Origin: SIG440 sp045645805
Lineage (GTDB): Bacteria > Bacillota > Clostridia > Monoglobales > Monoglobaceae
NCBI GenBank assembly: GCA_045645805.1
Contig: JAZRJL010000077.1
Location: 1-18,586, forward strand
Reading direction: 5' to 3'
Length of the DNA: 18,586 bases
Below are positions 8,283-15,892 of the stretch, in pieces; within the stretch, counting starts at the first letter, position 1; each line of letters opens with the position of its first letter. The notes beneath the pieces are model-generated. The model did not search any database, had not been told where the DNA came from, and worked only from the letters and a program-made list of their open reading frames with translations. A program made the position numbers and the translations under genes.

Positions 8283-9080
8283 ATGCAATATAAACTATTC
8301 GATATTCAAAAAAACTCCTTTGTAGATGGACCGGGGATTAGGACAGTTGTTTTTTTTAGAGGGTGTAACTTAAGATGTCAATGGTGTCATAATCCTGAAA
8401 GTCAAAGTGGAGAAAAACATATGTTTTTCTATGAAGAAAAGTGTATTAAATGTGGGAAATGTACTAATATTTGTAAATATGATGCAATAAACTTTGGAAC
8501 GGTTGAGGACAATAAATGTGTTTTTTGCGGTGAGTGCGAAACAATTTGTCCGGGATTTGCTTTGAAACAAAGTGGATTTGAGATTGATGAAGAAAAAATA
8601 CTTGATGAAGTGTTAAAGGATAAACAGTATTACGAAAACTCTGGCGGCGGGGTTACGTTTTCCGGTGGCGAATGTATGCTTTATCCTGATGAGCTTGCGA
8701 TAATTTTAAAAATGTGTAAAGAAAATGGGATACATACGGCGGTGGATACTGCAGGATGTGTACCGTGGTTAAATTTTGAAAAAGTACTACCTTACACTGA
8801 TTTGTTTTTATATGATATAAAGACCCTCGATAACGAAAAACACAAAAAATATATTGGAAGCGGAAATGAACAAATTTTAAAAAATCTAATGATGCTATCT
8901 CAAAGAGAGGCAAATATTTGGATCAGGATTCCTGTTATTCCTAATGTAAATGACGATGAAATTGAGAAGATTATAACTTTTGCAAAACAATTAAGACCAT
9001 TAAAAATTGAGCAATTGCAATATCACACATTGGGAGAAGGAAAATATAAAGCATTGCGAATGGAGTATAAGTTGAAATGA
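8283..9080 (+). CDS. Glycyl radical enzyme activase (radical SAM, two extra 4Fe-4S clusters)
   Basis: This 265-residue protein uses S-adenosylmethionine and a 4Fe-4S cluster to abstract a hydrogen from the partner's radical glycine, presumably Gly684 of the enzyme just upstream. Cys28, Cys32 and Cys35 form CNLRCQWC, the CxxxCxxC radical-SAM motif. Two ferredoxin-like motifs follow, CIKCGKCTNIC (54-64) and CVFCGECETIC (79-89), as in activases of glycerol dehydratase and choline lyase rather than PflA, which lacks them. GGGVTFSGGE is the SAM-binding stretch. I prefer ATG 8283 because AAGAAGG lies 8 bases upstream; GTG 8259 has no good ribosome site. A 13-bp hairpin follows the stop. Confidence 0.93.
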   Translation: MQYKLFDIQKNSFVDGPGIRTVVFFRGCNLRCQWCHNPESQSGEKHMFFYEEKCIKCGKCTNICKYDAINFGTVEDNKCVFCGECETICPGFALKQSGFEIDEEKILDEVLKDKQYYENSGGGVTFSGGECMLYPDELAIILKMCKENGIHTAVDTAGCVPWLNFEKVLPYTDLFLYDIKTLDNEKHKKYIGSGNEQILKNLMMLSQREANIWIRIPVIPNVNDDEIEKIITFAKQLRPLKIEQLQYHTLGEGKYKALRMEYKLK

Positions 9081-9083
9081 AAA

Positions 9084-9116
9084 GTGAATCCTTGCCAAAG
9101 TGGTAAGGATTCACAC
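9084..9116 (+). terminator. Strong hairpin after the activase gene
   Basis: GTGAATCCTTGCC (9084-9096) pairs with GGTAAGGATTCAC (9102-9114), giving 13 bp with one G-U around AAAGT. No U-run follows directly. A small GTGA/TCAC hairpin at 9123-9135 and a T-run at 9139-9146 come next. It probably acts as terminator or mRNA 3'-end stabiliser of the radical-enzyme operon. Confidence 0.55.
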
Positions 9117-9180
9117 TGCCACGTGATATAGTCACATTGTTTTTTTATAGTGTATTATTTATTGCGTATTATTTTATAAA

Positions 9181-9474
9181 GACTTTAATAATGAGGAAAT
9201 ATTGAAATAATTGGACTTTGTAATTGCAGAACTTAAAATATGGGATGATGGAAAACACAGGCAATATACTGGTGTTTTAAATGTTATCATAAAGGAAAAC
9301 TTTAATAAATTAGATAACCTTAATGTCTCTTTTGCTGTTCGCACTCCGCTTATACCAGATATTACGGATAGTTTTGAAAACATAAGTAAAATTAGGAATT
9401 TTGTAAAAGATTTCAAGAATATACATGATTATGAATTGTTGGAATACAATCCTTTGGGTAGTCTAAAAATGTAG
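9181..9474 (+). pseudogene. C-terminal remnant of a second glycyl radical enzyme activase
   Basis: From 9211 the frame encodes LDFVIAELKIWDDGKHRQYTG, then VRTPLIPDITDS and YELLEYNPLG, the C-terminal third of a radical-SAM activase (family pattern DLKIxDxxxHxxYTG ... RTPLIPGxTDS ... NPLG). Upstream in the same frame are DFNNEEILK and a TAA at 9208-9210, which probably replaced a sense codon. There is no start codon, ribosome site, radical-SAM cysteine motif or partner enzyme. It is not a copy of the intact activase next door: the residues differ widely. I read it as the leftover of a second radical-enzyme operon deleted from this locus. Confidence 0.7.
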
Positions 9475-9690
9475 CTTTGGGAAAAAAGTAAAATGATTTT
9501 GGTGCAATAGATAACTCTTTGGAAACTCTTGAAACCACCATTTTAGATAGTTCAACATTACATTTTAATTGTATTATAGATATTACTAGTTCATTATTTT
9601 TATAAAAATTTTTGTATAGAGTTTTGAAACAGACAATAAGCTCAGGTAAATGAGAATATATTTGAAAAATATTGGAGGAGAGAGTTGTAT

Positions 9691-10497
9691 ATGAAAAAAG
9701 GAATCAGAGGCCATGATATAAGGGCAACGGGAATTGAAAACATTTCTTTGTGTGCAAAAGAACATGACATAGAGTATTTACAGTTGGTTCTTGAGAAGAG
9801 TATAAGCGGGTTCAAAAAAGGTGATTTTACTGAAGAATATGCAAGGGAAATAAAAAAGCAGTTGAGTGATACCCAAGTTGCCATTCTTGGTAGTTACATA
9901 AACCCTTCAAATCCTGATGATACCGAGATTGCAAACGACATTGAAAAGTTTAAAGAAAAGATCAAGTTTGCAACGTTATTAAAACCCATTGCAATAGGCA
10001 CTGAAACAGGTGTCTATAAAGACGGGATGACAGATTCAGAGGAGGCGTATCAGCGCGTTCTTGAAACAATGCGTGAAATAATAAGCTTTGCAGAAGAACA
10101 GAGGGTCAATGTAGGGATTGAAGGTGTTCACTGCTTTGTTATAAATACTCCAAAGAAGATGAAAAGACTTGTGGATGACCTGAATTCACCAAATGTAAAA
10201 GTGATTTTTGACCCTGTAAATTATCTGAATGTTGCGAACTATGAAAAACAGGATGAAATGATAGAGGATATGTTTAATCTTCTTTCGGACAAGATATGTG
10301 TTCTCCACGCAAAGGATTTTACTGTGGAAAACGGAGTGTTCCGTATGGTGAAGCCTGCGGAGGGTATGCTGAATTACAAGCTTATATTTGAAAAAATGAA
10401 AAAACATAACCTTGACATACCGATAATATGTGAAGAAAGCAACGAAGTTGAAGCAAGTATTGCTTTTGATAAATTAGAAAAATTGTGGAGAAACTAA
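9691..10497 (+). CDS. Sugar phosphate isomerase/epimerase (xylose isomerase-like TIM barrel)
   Basis: A 268-residue protein of the AP-endonuclease-2/xylose-isomerase-like TIM barrel superfamily, usually cytoplasmic metal-dependent enzymes that isomerise or epimerise sugars. Visible signatures are VNVGIEGVHCF (strand with metal-ligand Glu), VKVIFDPVNYLNV (Asp ligand), ICVLHAKDF (His/Lys/Asp cluster) and IICEESNEVEAS near the C-terminus (last Glu ligand). GGAGAG at 9677-9682 supports ATG 9691 rather than TTG 9685. About 200 bases of AT-rich DNA with no gene separate it from the activase remnant. Nothing shows which sugar it uses. It ends 3 bases before the small relic at 10500. Confidence 0.85.
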   Translation: MKKGIRGHDIRATGIENISLCAKEHDIEYLQLVLEKSISGFKKGDFTEEYAREIKKQLSDTQVAILGSYINPSNPDDTEIANDIEKFKEKIKFATLLKPIAIGTETGVYKDGMTDSEEAYQRVLETMREIISFAEEQRVNVGIEGVHCFVINTPKKMKRLVDDLNSPNVKVIFDPVNYLNVANYEKQDEMIEDMFNLLSDKICVLHAKDFTVENGVFRMVKPAEGMLNYKLIFEKMKKHNLDIPIICEESNEVEASIAFDKLEKLWRN

Positions 10498-10499
10498 AA

Positions 10500-10577
10500 A
10501 TGGAAATCAGAAAATCTTGGCTGTTTGAAAGCGAAAGGAATAAGCTTAGTTGTGATATGGAGATTGAAGCAATTTAG
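10500..10577 (+). pseudogene. Short relic of a GH2-like glycosidase gene
   Basis: Reading from ATG 10500 gives 25 residues in which IR, FES, RNKL and DMEIE recur in the same order as in the glycosidase fragment near 13545-13617. The frame stops at TAG 10575-10577, exactly where an IS256-like end begins. It is therefore probably an internal piece of a paralogous gene downstream of the isomerase, cut off by the insertion. Too short to act. Confidence 0.45.
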
Positions 10578-10611
10578 GCACCCCGGCGAATTTTGTGTAA
10601 ATAGAATTTCC
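10577..10611 (+). repeat. Probable terminal inverted repeat of an IS256-family element
   Basis: The sequence begins GGCACCCCGGCGAATTTTG and continues with TGTAAATAG. GC-rich tips followed by TTTTGTGTAAA are typical of IS256/Mutator-like ends. A transposase C-terminal relic lies inboard on the minus strand. The matching left end is not in the window. Confidence 0.4.
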
Positions 10612-10768
10612 TTTCAAGCAAAATATGAATATCAATTGTTGGATTTTAACCTAAAATCAGGCTGATTCATTTGCCCTTAATTACTACTCGTCCGATAACT
10701 TGGACTGTATGCACGAGCTTTTTGTGAATGCTGTTCAAGTTTTTGGACATACTATTTTCAGGGCAAAT

Positions 10769-10885
10769 TTATGCCGTTCTGTCTTCAAACATGACCTTGA
10801 GATAGCTCAAAACAATATCCCAATTTCGACATCTTTGTGTCCAACGTTTTACAATGTTTTTCGACGCATGAATATGGCGGTCGAG
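10769..10885 (-). pseudogene. C-terminal relic of an IS256-family transposase
   Basis: On the minus strand, ending at TAA 10769-10771, the frame reads RHIHASKNIVKRWTQRCRN, then WDIVLSYLKVMFEDRTA. This fits the conserved C-terminus of IS256-family transposases (KKWTxPIRNWxxxLxQLxIxFExR). Everything upstream is replaced by the IS21-type end at about 10887, so the IS21 element disrupted it. Short and divergent, so the call rests on one motif. Confidence 0.5.
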
Positions 10886-10886
10886 T

Positions 10887-10938
10887 TGAACACCCTGGCC
10901 GTTTTAGATTGAACACCCTCGTCGCTTAAAACTGAACA
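10887..10938. repeat. Phased terminal repeats of the IS21-type element (23-bp period)
   Basis: TGAACA occurs at 10887, 10910 and 10933, exactly 23 bases apart. On the minus strand the units read TGTTCA, then a T/A-rich part with AA, then CGxCxAGGG. Multiple spaced repeats at the termini are characteristic of IS21-family elements and are taken to bind IstA. The outermost unit ends in CA, as expected for the tip. Confidence 0.75.
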
Positions 10939-10960
10939 GTGTCGACGGAGTGACTGTACA

Positions 10961-10989
10961 TTGACTTTCTTTAACAAGAATGGTATAAT
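10961..10989 (+). promoter_or_regulatory. Near-consensus sigmaA promoter inside the IS21 right end
   Basis: TTGACT (10961-10966) and TATAAT (10984-10989) are separated by exactly 17 bases and point rightwards, against istA-istB. Transcription would begin near 10996. No protein gene follows in this direction; a terminator follows at 11068-11099. Confidence 0.75.
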
Positions 10990-10995
10990 TAAACT

Positions 10996-11100
10996 GCTTT
11001 TAACCATATCGGAGGATAAGGCTACGCTGAGGAGCGACCCGAGCGCCGTATATGGGGTTTGGCAAGGAGAGTGATGCATTGGGTGTGTCACTCTTTTTCT
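10996..11100 (+). ncRNA. Predicted IS21-associated structured small RNA
   Basis: A strong promoter and an intrinsic terminator bracket about 105 bases. The RNA can fold into CCATAT-CGG (11004-11012) paired with CCG-T-ATATGG (11046-11055, one bulged T), enclosing CGCT-GAGG-AGCG (11025-11036), and then the terminator hairpin. The interior is GC-richer than the surroundings. A GGAGG at 11011-11015 has no start codon at a usable distance, so it looks non-coding. It is convergent with istB and could pair with a read-through istB mRNA tail. I do not recognise a known RNA family. Confidence 0.5.
11068..11099 (+). terminator. Intrinsic terminator of the predicted small RNA
   Basis: AGAGTGA (11068-11074) pairs with TCACTCT (11088-11094), followed by TTTTC and TTTT. 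A longer competing arm exists: CAAGGAGAGTG (11063-11073) is a perfect complement of CACTCTCCTTG (11119-11129). Confidence 0.7.
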
Positions 11101-11187
11101 TTTGTTCTGCACATAAAACACTCTCCTTGGAAAACCTTAAAGCGTTAAACCTTGGGTACGGGCAAAGCCTGATGCACCGAAGGTGCT

Positions 11188-11934
11188 TTAAATATCAGCT
11201 ACTCCTTTACGCTTACGCATAGATTCCTTGCATTCAATCAGAATGGAATATGAATCGTGTACGATTCTGTCGCATATTGCATCAGCAAGTATTGGATCAC
11301 CAATCTTTTCACGCCATCCCGGAATATCGAACTGCGAACAAAAGATCGTTGAAGCTTTTTTGTATCTTGCTTCTGCAATTTCAAGCAAGTCTCTTGCTTC
11401 CGTTTCCTTCAGCGGATAAAGTAACCATTCGTCCAGAATTAGTAATGCTGGCTTTTTGTACTGCTGAACAACTTTTCTGTAAGTTCCGTTTCCTCGTGCA
11501 ATTGCAAGTTCTGTGAGTAATTCCGGCAAGCGTATGTATTTTACCGGAAGAAAATTGCGGATTGCAGGCATACCAATTGCACAGGCAATGTATGTTTTAC
11601 CACTTCCGGTTGCTCCAAGCAACAGAAGATTGTGATACTCGGTAATGAAATCACAGGTTGAAAGTCTTGCAAGCTGAGTTTTGTCAAGGTTGCGGTCTGC
11701 ATGATATTCAATATCTTCAACACAAGCCCCGGCATCCGAAAATTTTGCCTGCTTGATTAAACGTTTTAAGTGGTTGTTCTTTCTTGAAGTCCATTCCTGA
11801 TCCACAAGTAATCCGAAACGGTCTTCAAAAGGTAAACCTGTAATATTAGCATCTGTAAGCTGCTCCCTGAAGGCTTTTGCCATTGTTGTCAGCTTCATTT
11901 CCTGTAATTTGGTTATTGTATTTTCAATTAACAT
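11188..11934 (-). CDS. istB: IS21-family transposition helper ATPase IstB
   Basis: A complete 248-residue AAA+ ATPase that assists the IstA transposase in target capture. Walker A is GATGSGKT (107-114) and Walker B is LLILDEW (164-170); the C-terminal sensor part includes FCSQFD and DRIVHDS. Its ATG overlaps the istA stop by one base (TAATG), so translation is coupled. Length is normal for IstB. It should be able to fold, but the truncated istA leaves it without a partner from this copy. The name rests on motifs plus the istA-istB arrangement. Confidence 0.95.
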   Translation of the reverse strand: MLIENTITKLQEMKLTTMAKAFREQLTDANITGLPFEDRFGLLVDQEWTSRKNNHLKRLIKQAKFSDAGACVEDIEYHADRNLDKTQLARLSTCDFITEYHNLLLLGATGSGKTYIACAIGMPAIRNFLPVKYIRLPELLTELAIARGNGTYRKVVQQYKKPALLILDEWLLYPLKETEARDLLEIAEARYKKASTIFCSQFDIPGWREKIGDPILADAICDRIVHDSYSILIECKESMRKRKGVADI

Positions 11935-12757
11935 TATCCATCTCTCCTCTCATAATACTCAGCACCACGGGTAAAACCATACTGTGATGTTGATATCTTT
12001 TCCGACTTTTTAGGTTCAATTCTGTCCTGACCGGAAGATAGTATAGCCTGTATATTTTTAAGAGATGGTCTTGGTGTAAATGTTAATGCCTTAAAACAAG
12101 CATTTTCTAAACGTTCAGCGGAATATTTGTCCGCCAGCTTCAAAACACCCATACAAGCCTTGTAACCCTGTTGTTCTACCTTGTAGCCACCTAAGATGGC
12201 AGAAACAACAGTTTCAGTTCTTTTACCGATTTTGGATGCCCATTTTCTGAACCGCTCTCCATTCCACTGAACATATTGCTGATGGTTCGGCGGCATATGT
12301 ACTTCAAGAGTGCTGTATTTATTGGAACGTCCATAAAGCCTTGGATGAGAAGCTATGCGGTTGCCGCCATAAAACACTTCTACCGTTGATTTTGTGATTC
12401 GGACATCAACCTTTTGCTTGATATATTCATATGGCACAGAGTAATTTTGCTTGTGAACTGATATATGATAGTTAGGTGCAACCGTTGCAATTTTCCATTC
12501 CGAAAGTTCAAATGGTTTTGGGGGCAACGGAAGCAGAAAGGCCTTTTCTTCTTCAAAGGCATCGGCACGGCTTCCGTCACGTTTTTGAAAATCCTTATGA
12601 TTAAATTTGTATAAGCGTTCGGATATTGCCTCGTTCAATTCCTTAAGGGATAAAAAACGGCGGTTACGCAGTGCTGCAAGTATGAAATTAGAGATGACTC
12701 CCACCGTACCTTCAACCATGGCCTTATCCTTAGGAGAACGAACTCTGCACGGTAATA
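11934..12757 (-). pseudogene. istA: IS21-family transposase IstA, C-terminal half only
   Basis: About 274 codons remain from a ~500-residue DDE transposase. Conserved IstA sequence starts at about PILPCRVRSPKDKAMVEG, which includes the last catalytic Glu (KDKAMVEG), followed by VGVISNFILAALRN and the C-terminal region with HISVHKQNYSVPYEYI. The N-terminal helix-turn-helix and the first two catalytic Asp residues are gone. Coding similarity extends beyond ATG 12719 to about 12757, so that ATG is internal. The gene is cut where the oppositely oriented surface-protein fragment begins. Confidence 0.88.
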
Positions 12758-12758
12758 T

Positions 12759-13356
12759 AGGTTTGACATGTGAATATGTTTGGTTGCAGGTTCTGGGTTA
12801 TCAGGATACACCGATAGGTGATTGGCTTGATCTGAGTTCGGAACTTGTGAAAGATAAGTGGATATCGTTCAAATTAAGATACTATCCTTCGTCGGGAGAT
12901 GTAGAGATATATGTAGGTGTAGATAAGGAGACCCCGACTTTGAGGCAAACGGCGAAAGGGGTTTATGCGTGGGATAGCGCGAAATCCGGAACCAGGACAC
13001 TTGGATTCTCGCTCGCACCGGTAAAACAAGTGGGCGACACAACTTATTTTGATAATCTGTCAATAAAGACCTATGGATATTCGGATGTTAGTTCCGGAAT
13101 TGAGGGGATCGAAGTTGGATTAGAGGGTATAACAATAAATAAAGGTATTTCCCGTGAAGCTTGGATTTTGTGTGCGGCATATGGTAGAGAGGGCATCTTG
13201 CAGAAATCTTCAATTCAGGAAATCAAAATACCAACTGGGATAAGTAAATTTGAAGTTCCTGAGAAATTTCTCATTCCATCAGGGAGTGTAAAACTCAAGT
13301 GTTTTGTATGGGAGAAAGAGACATTAAAGCCCTTTTTGGATGTAATCGAATATTAA
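12759..13356 (+). pseudogene. C-terminal fragment of a secreted carbohydrate-active surface protein
   Basis: About 199 codons, open from the IS21 junction to TAA 13354-13356. The frame stays open upstream through istA antisense DNA, but that part is not homologous coding. The first ~120 residues resemble a laminin-G/concanavalin-like jelly roll (KWISFKLRYYPSSGDVEIYV, later TTYFDNLSIKTYG), often a sugar-binding module. The last ~80 form the same C-terminal module as the protein at the window's left edge. Start codon, signal peptide and catalytic part are missing. The break coincides with the truncated IS21, so the same event probably removed both ends. Confidence 0.65.
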
Positions 13357-13362
13357 ATTTGA

Positions 13363-14133
13363 GGTGACTCTAGCGAAACTCCGGAAATATTCAGGTACAG
13401 AATAAATGGCAGAGAAATAGCGTTTACTGATGAAGGATATTTCAGAGATATTTCGTTTAGAAAAATGAGAATATCGAAATATCTTAAAGCAGGTTCAAAT
13501 GCGATTGAGTTATATTGCGATTTCAAACAAAGTGAGAAAATATATGCTGACATAAGAAATGCAGGTAAATTTGAGAGCGTAAGAAATAAACTGACATACG
13601 ATATGGAAATTGAGAATATTTATCTCGTTGGGGATTTTTCTGTCAGAACTTCGGGCGAATTTGGAGGACTTGATAAGGAGGCAGTAAGATATGTTGGAGA
13701 GTTTTGTATTGACAAGCCTGTGAAAACGATAAGGTTGCAAAATATAGAACAACAAGGATTTCCGTTTTTTTCGGGCAGGATAACTGTTCGGAAGTCTTTT
13801 GAAATTTCTGATGTGAATAAAAAGCTTATGCTTAACATGAAGGGTATTAACGCAGTTGATATTAAAGTAAACAAAAAAGATGTTTCAATTGTAATATGGA
13901 ATAATAGTGAAATAGATTTAAGTCCATATTTATCTGAGGGTGAAAATGTTGTGGAGTTTACTTTGGTAAATAATTTAAGAAATTTACTTGGACCACACCA
14001 CCTTCAGGAGGGAGAATGCTATATGGTTCTGCCGTCATCGTTTATAAAGGGAGAAAATTTTTGGAACTGGACTCCCGGAAAACTGACAGAATGGAACGAT
14101 GGATATTGTTTTGTAGAAACATCAATAAATTAA
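13363..14133 (+). pseudogene. C-terminal fragment of a GH2-like / rhamnosidase-like glycosidase
   Basis: The frame is open from just after TGA 13360-13362 to TAA 14131-14133, about 256 codons. Homology-like content starts near TPEIFRYRINGREI and includes YLKAGSNAIELYCDF, DISPYL-type (here EIDLSPYLSEGENVVEF) and NLLGPHHLQEG, which I associate with the sugar-binding beta-sandwich at the end of GH2-like and alpha-L-rhamnosidase-type enzymes. GAGGTGA at 13361-13367 resembles a ribosome site, but no start codon follows at the right distance, so the 5' part was deleted. The first in-frame ATG is 13465. A GH3 gene follows 21 bases later. Family is tentative. Confidence 0.5.
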
Positions 14134-14154
14134 TTAAAATTGGAGAATTTGAAT

Positions 14155-15824
14155 ATGAACATTGAGACAATTATTAAACAAATGACATTTGAAGAAAAAG
14201 CACAGCTTTTGACGGGAGAAGAGGATGCTATCAATACCAAAGCGGTAAAAAAATTTGGAATTGTATCTAAATCTATGGTGGATGGACCTCACGGTGTAAG
14301 AATTTCAAAAAAAGGAAATTGCACTCATTTTCCGAATATTTGTTCTTTAGCTGCAAGCTGGGATGTTGAAACGGCAAAAAAAATGGGCGAGGCCTTAGCT
14401 TATGAATGTATAGAGCACAATGTTGATATACTTTTAGCACCGGGGATAAATATTAAAAGAACACCATATTGCGGAAGAAACTTTGAGTATTTTTCAGAAG
14501 ACCCTGTTGTTTCCGGAGAAATGGCAGCGGAATACATAAATGGACTGCAAAGTAAAGGCATTGTTTGCAGTTTGAAACATTTTGCGGCAAATAATCAGGA
14601 AAAATACAGGCTAGATGCAAGTGCTGAGATTGATGAAAGAACTCTTCGTGAGCTTTATCTTAAAGGTTTTGAGATTGCAGTTAAAAAATCAACGCCTGAA
14701 AGTATTATGTGTGCGTATAATAAAATTAATGGAGTGTGGTGTTCTGAAAATCCGCATATTTTAAATGAGATTTTAAGAGACGAGTGGGGATATGAGGGAT
14801 TTGTGATTTCCGATTGGGGCGCGGTCAGAGATATTGTGAAGTCTGTTAAAGCGGGTCTCGATTTGCAGATGCCAATAAATGAAAATATTGTGGCGGAGTT
14901 GAAAGAGGGAGTAGAAACAGGAAAGATTTCTATAGCAGAAATTGATGCTGCAGTAAGACGCGTGCTTAAATTCGCTTTAAAAGAAAAAGCTAGTACAGAT
15001 AAAAAATATGATAGGGATGAACAATATAAAATTGCAAAAGAAATCGCATCTCAAGGGGTTGTGTTACTCAAAAATGAAAATAATGCACTTCCATTGAACA
15101 GTAAAAAATATAAAAAGATTGCCGTAATAGGGGAATTTGCGGAAAATCCGATAGTTTCGGGTCAGGGCAGTGCAGAGGTGCATCAAGCAGCGGAATATAC
15201 AGACAGCCCGCTTGCGGAATTGAAAAAGTTACTGCCTGACACTGAATTTGTATATAAAGAGATATTTAAAAAACGTGAGTATTCAAAAGAAATGATTTGG
15301 CCGGTACTTTATGGTCAGGAATTTATTGATTTTGCAACTGATGCTGATGCAGTGCTTATATTTGCAGGGTCAATGGAATAGGAGGACACGGAAAATTTAG
15401 ATAGGAGGAGTCTTGAGATAAATCCGAATTATGAAATGACCATTGAGTTTGCATTAAAACATAACAAGAATGTTATAGTTGTTTTGCATACGGGAAGTGC
15501 AGTTATTCTTGATGACTGGAAGGATAAGGCAAATGGTATTGTTCAGATGTGGTTTCGACTGTTGTAAAGCCTGTAAAAGAACTAAAACAATTTAAGAAAA
15601 TTTATTTAAAAAAGGGTGAAGAGAAAAAAATAGTATTTGAACTTGATGAAAAGGATTTTGAGTATTATAGTGTTGTCTTTCATAAATGGATGGTTGAAAA
15701 CGGCGAATATAAGATACTTATCGGCTCATCATCGAGGGATATTCGGCTTGAACAAGCAATTGTTATTGATAAAGATATGGAATATTCAGTCGATAAAAGT
15801 GGCGAAGCTATGATGGGACAGTGA
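14155..15824 (+). pseudogene. GH3 beta-glucosidase, broken by a stop codon and a large deletion
   Basis: The N-terminal TIM barrel is intact: DGPHGVR, the KHFAANNQE substrate loop, and the nucleophile Asp220 in FVISDWGAV; then comes the alpha/beta sandwich from about residue 295 (GVVLLKNENNALPL). TAG 15379-15381 interrupts GSME-stop-EDTENLDRRS, beyond which coding continues in frame to NGIVQMWF. There the frame jumps to another one, VSTVVKPVKELKQFKKIYL, the fibronectin-like end. The stretch normally between them (FGDVNPSGKLP to FGHGLSYT, roughly 150-200 residues) is gone. I chose ATG 14155 with GGAG 9 bases upstream over TTG 14140. Family members hydrolyse terminal beta-glucosides or beta-xylosides; this copy should be inactive. 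Confidence 0.88.
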
Positions 15825-15892
15825 AAATATGCTACAAAGCAATGTGGTTGCTCTCTTGTATAGAATATTAGGAGTAAATACGTAGAATTATT

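Larger units (their letters stand above)
10577..10886 (-). mobile_element. Truncated IS256-family insertion sequence (right end only)
   Basis: It joins the probable terminal repeat (10577-10611), about 155 bases without any recognisable gene (10612-10768) and the transposase C-terminal relic (10769-10885). The rest was lost beyond the IS21 insertion point. Both the family call and the outer boundary are tentative. Confidence 0.42.
10887..12758 (-). mobile_element. IS21-family insertion sequence, truncated within istA
   Basis: Reading on the minus strand the element holds the C-terminal half of istA, a complete istB overlapping it, a spacer with a predicted small RNA, and a right end made of spaced TGAACA/TGTTCA units. 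The left end and the first half of istA are missing, replaced at about 12758 by an unrelated surface-protein gene. It cannot transpose by itself. The flanks left and right belong to different genes, so deletion or recombination followed insertion. Confidence 0.85.

Noticed and set aside
10700..10912. 70-residue plus-strand open frame
   Set aside because: It is antisense to the IS256-type transposase relic, crosses into the IS21 end repeats, has no ribosome site and matches nothing I recognise.
11052..11222. Possible 56-residue peptide starting at ATG 11052
   Set aside because: It starts inside a stem, runs through the terminator and into antisense istB, and has no ribosome site at the right distance.
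12607..12757. Start of the surface-protein fragment at ATG 12607
   Set aside because: These bases are antisense to conserved IstA coding sequence; the homologous surface-protein part begins only after about 12758.
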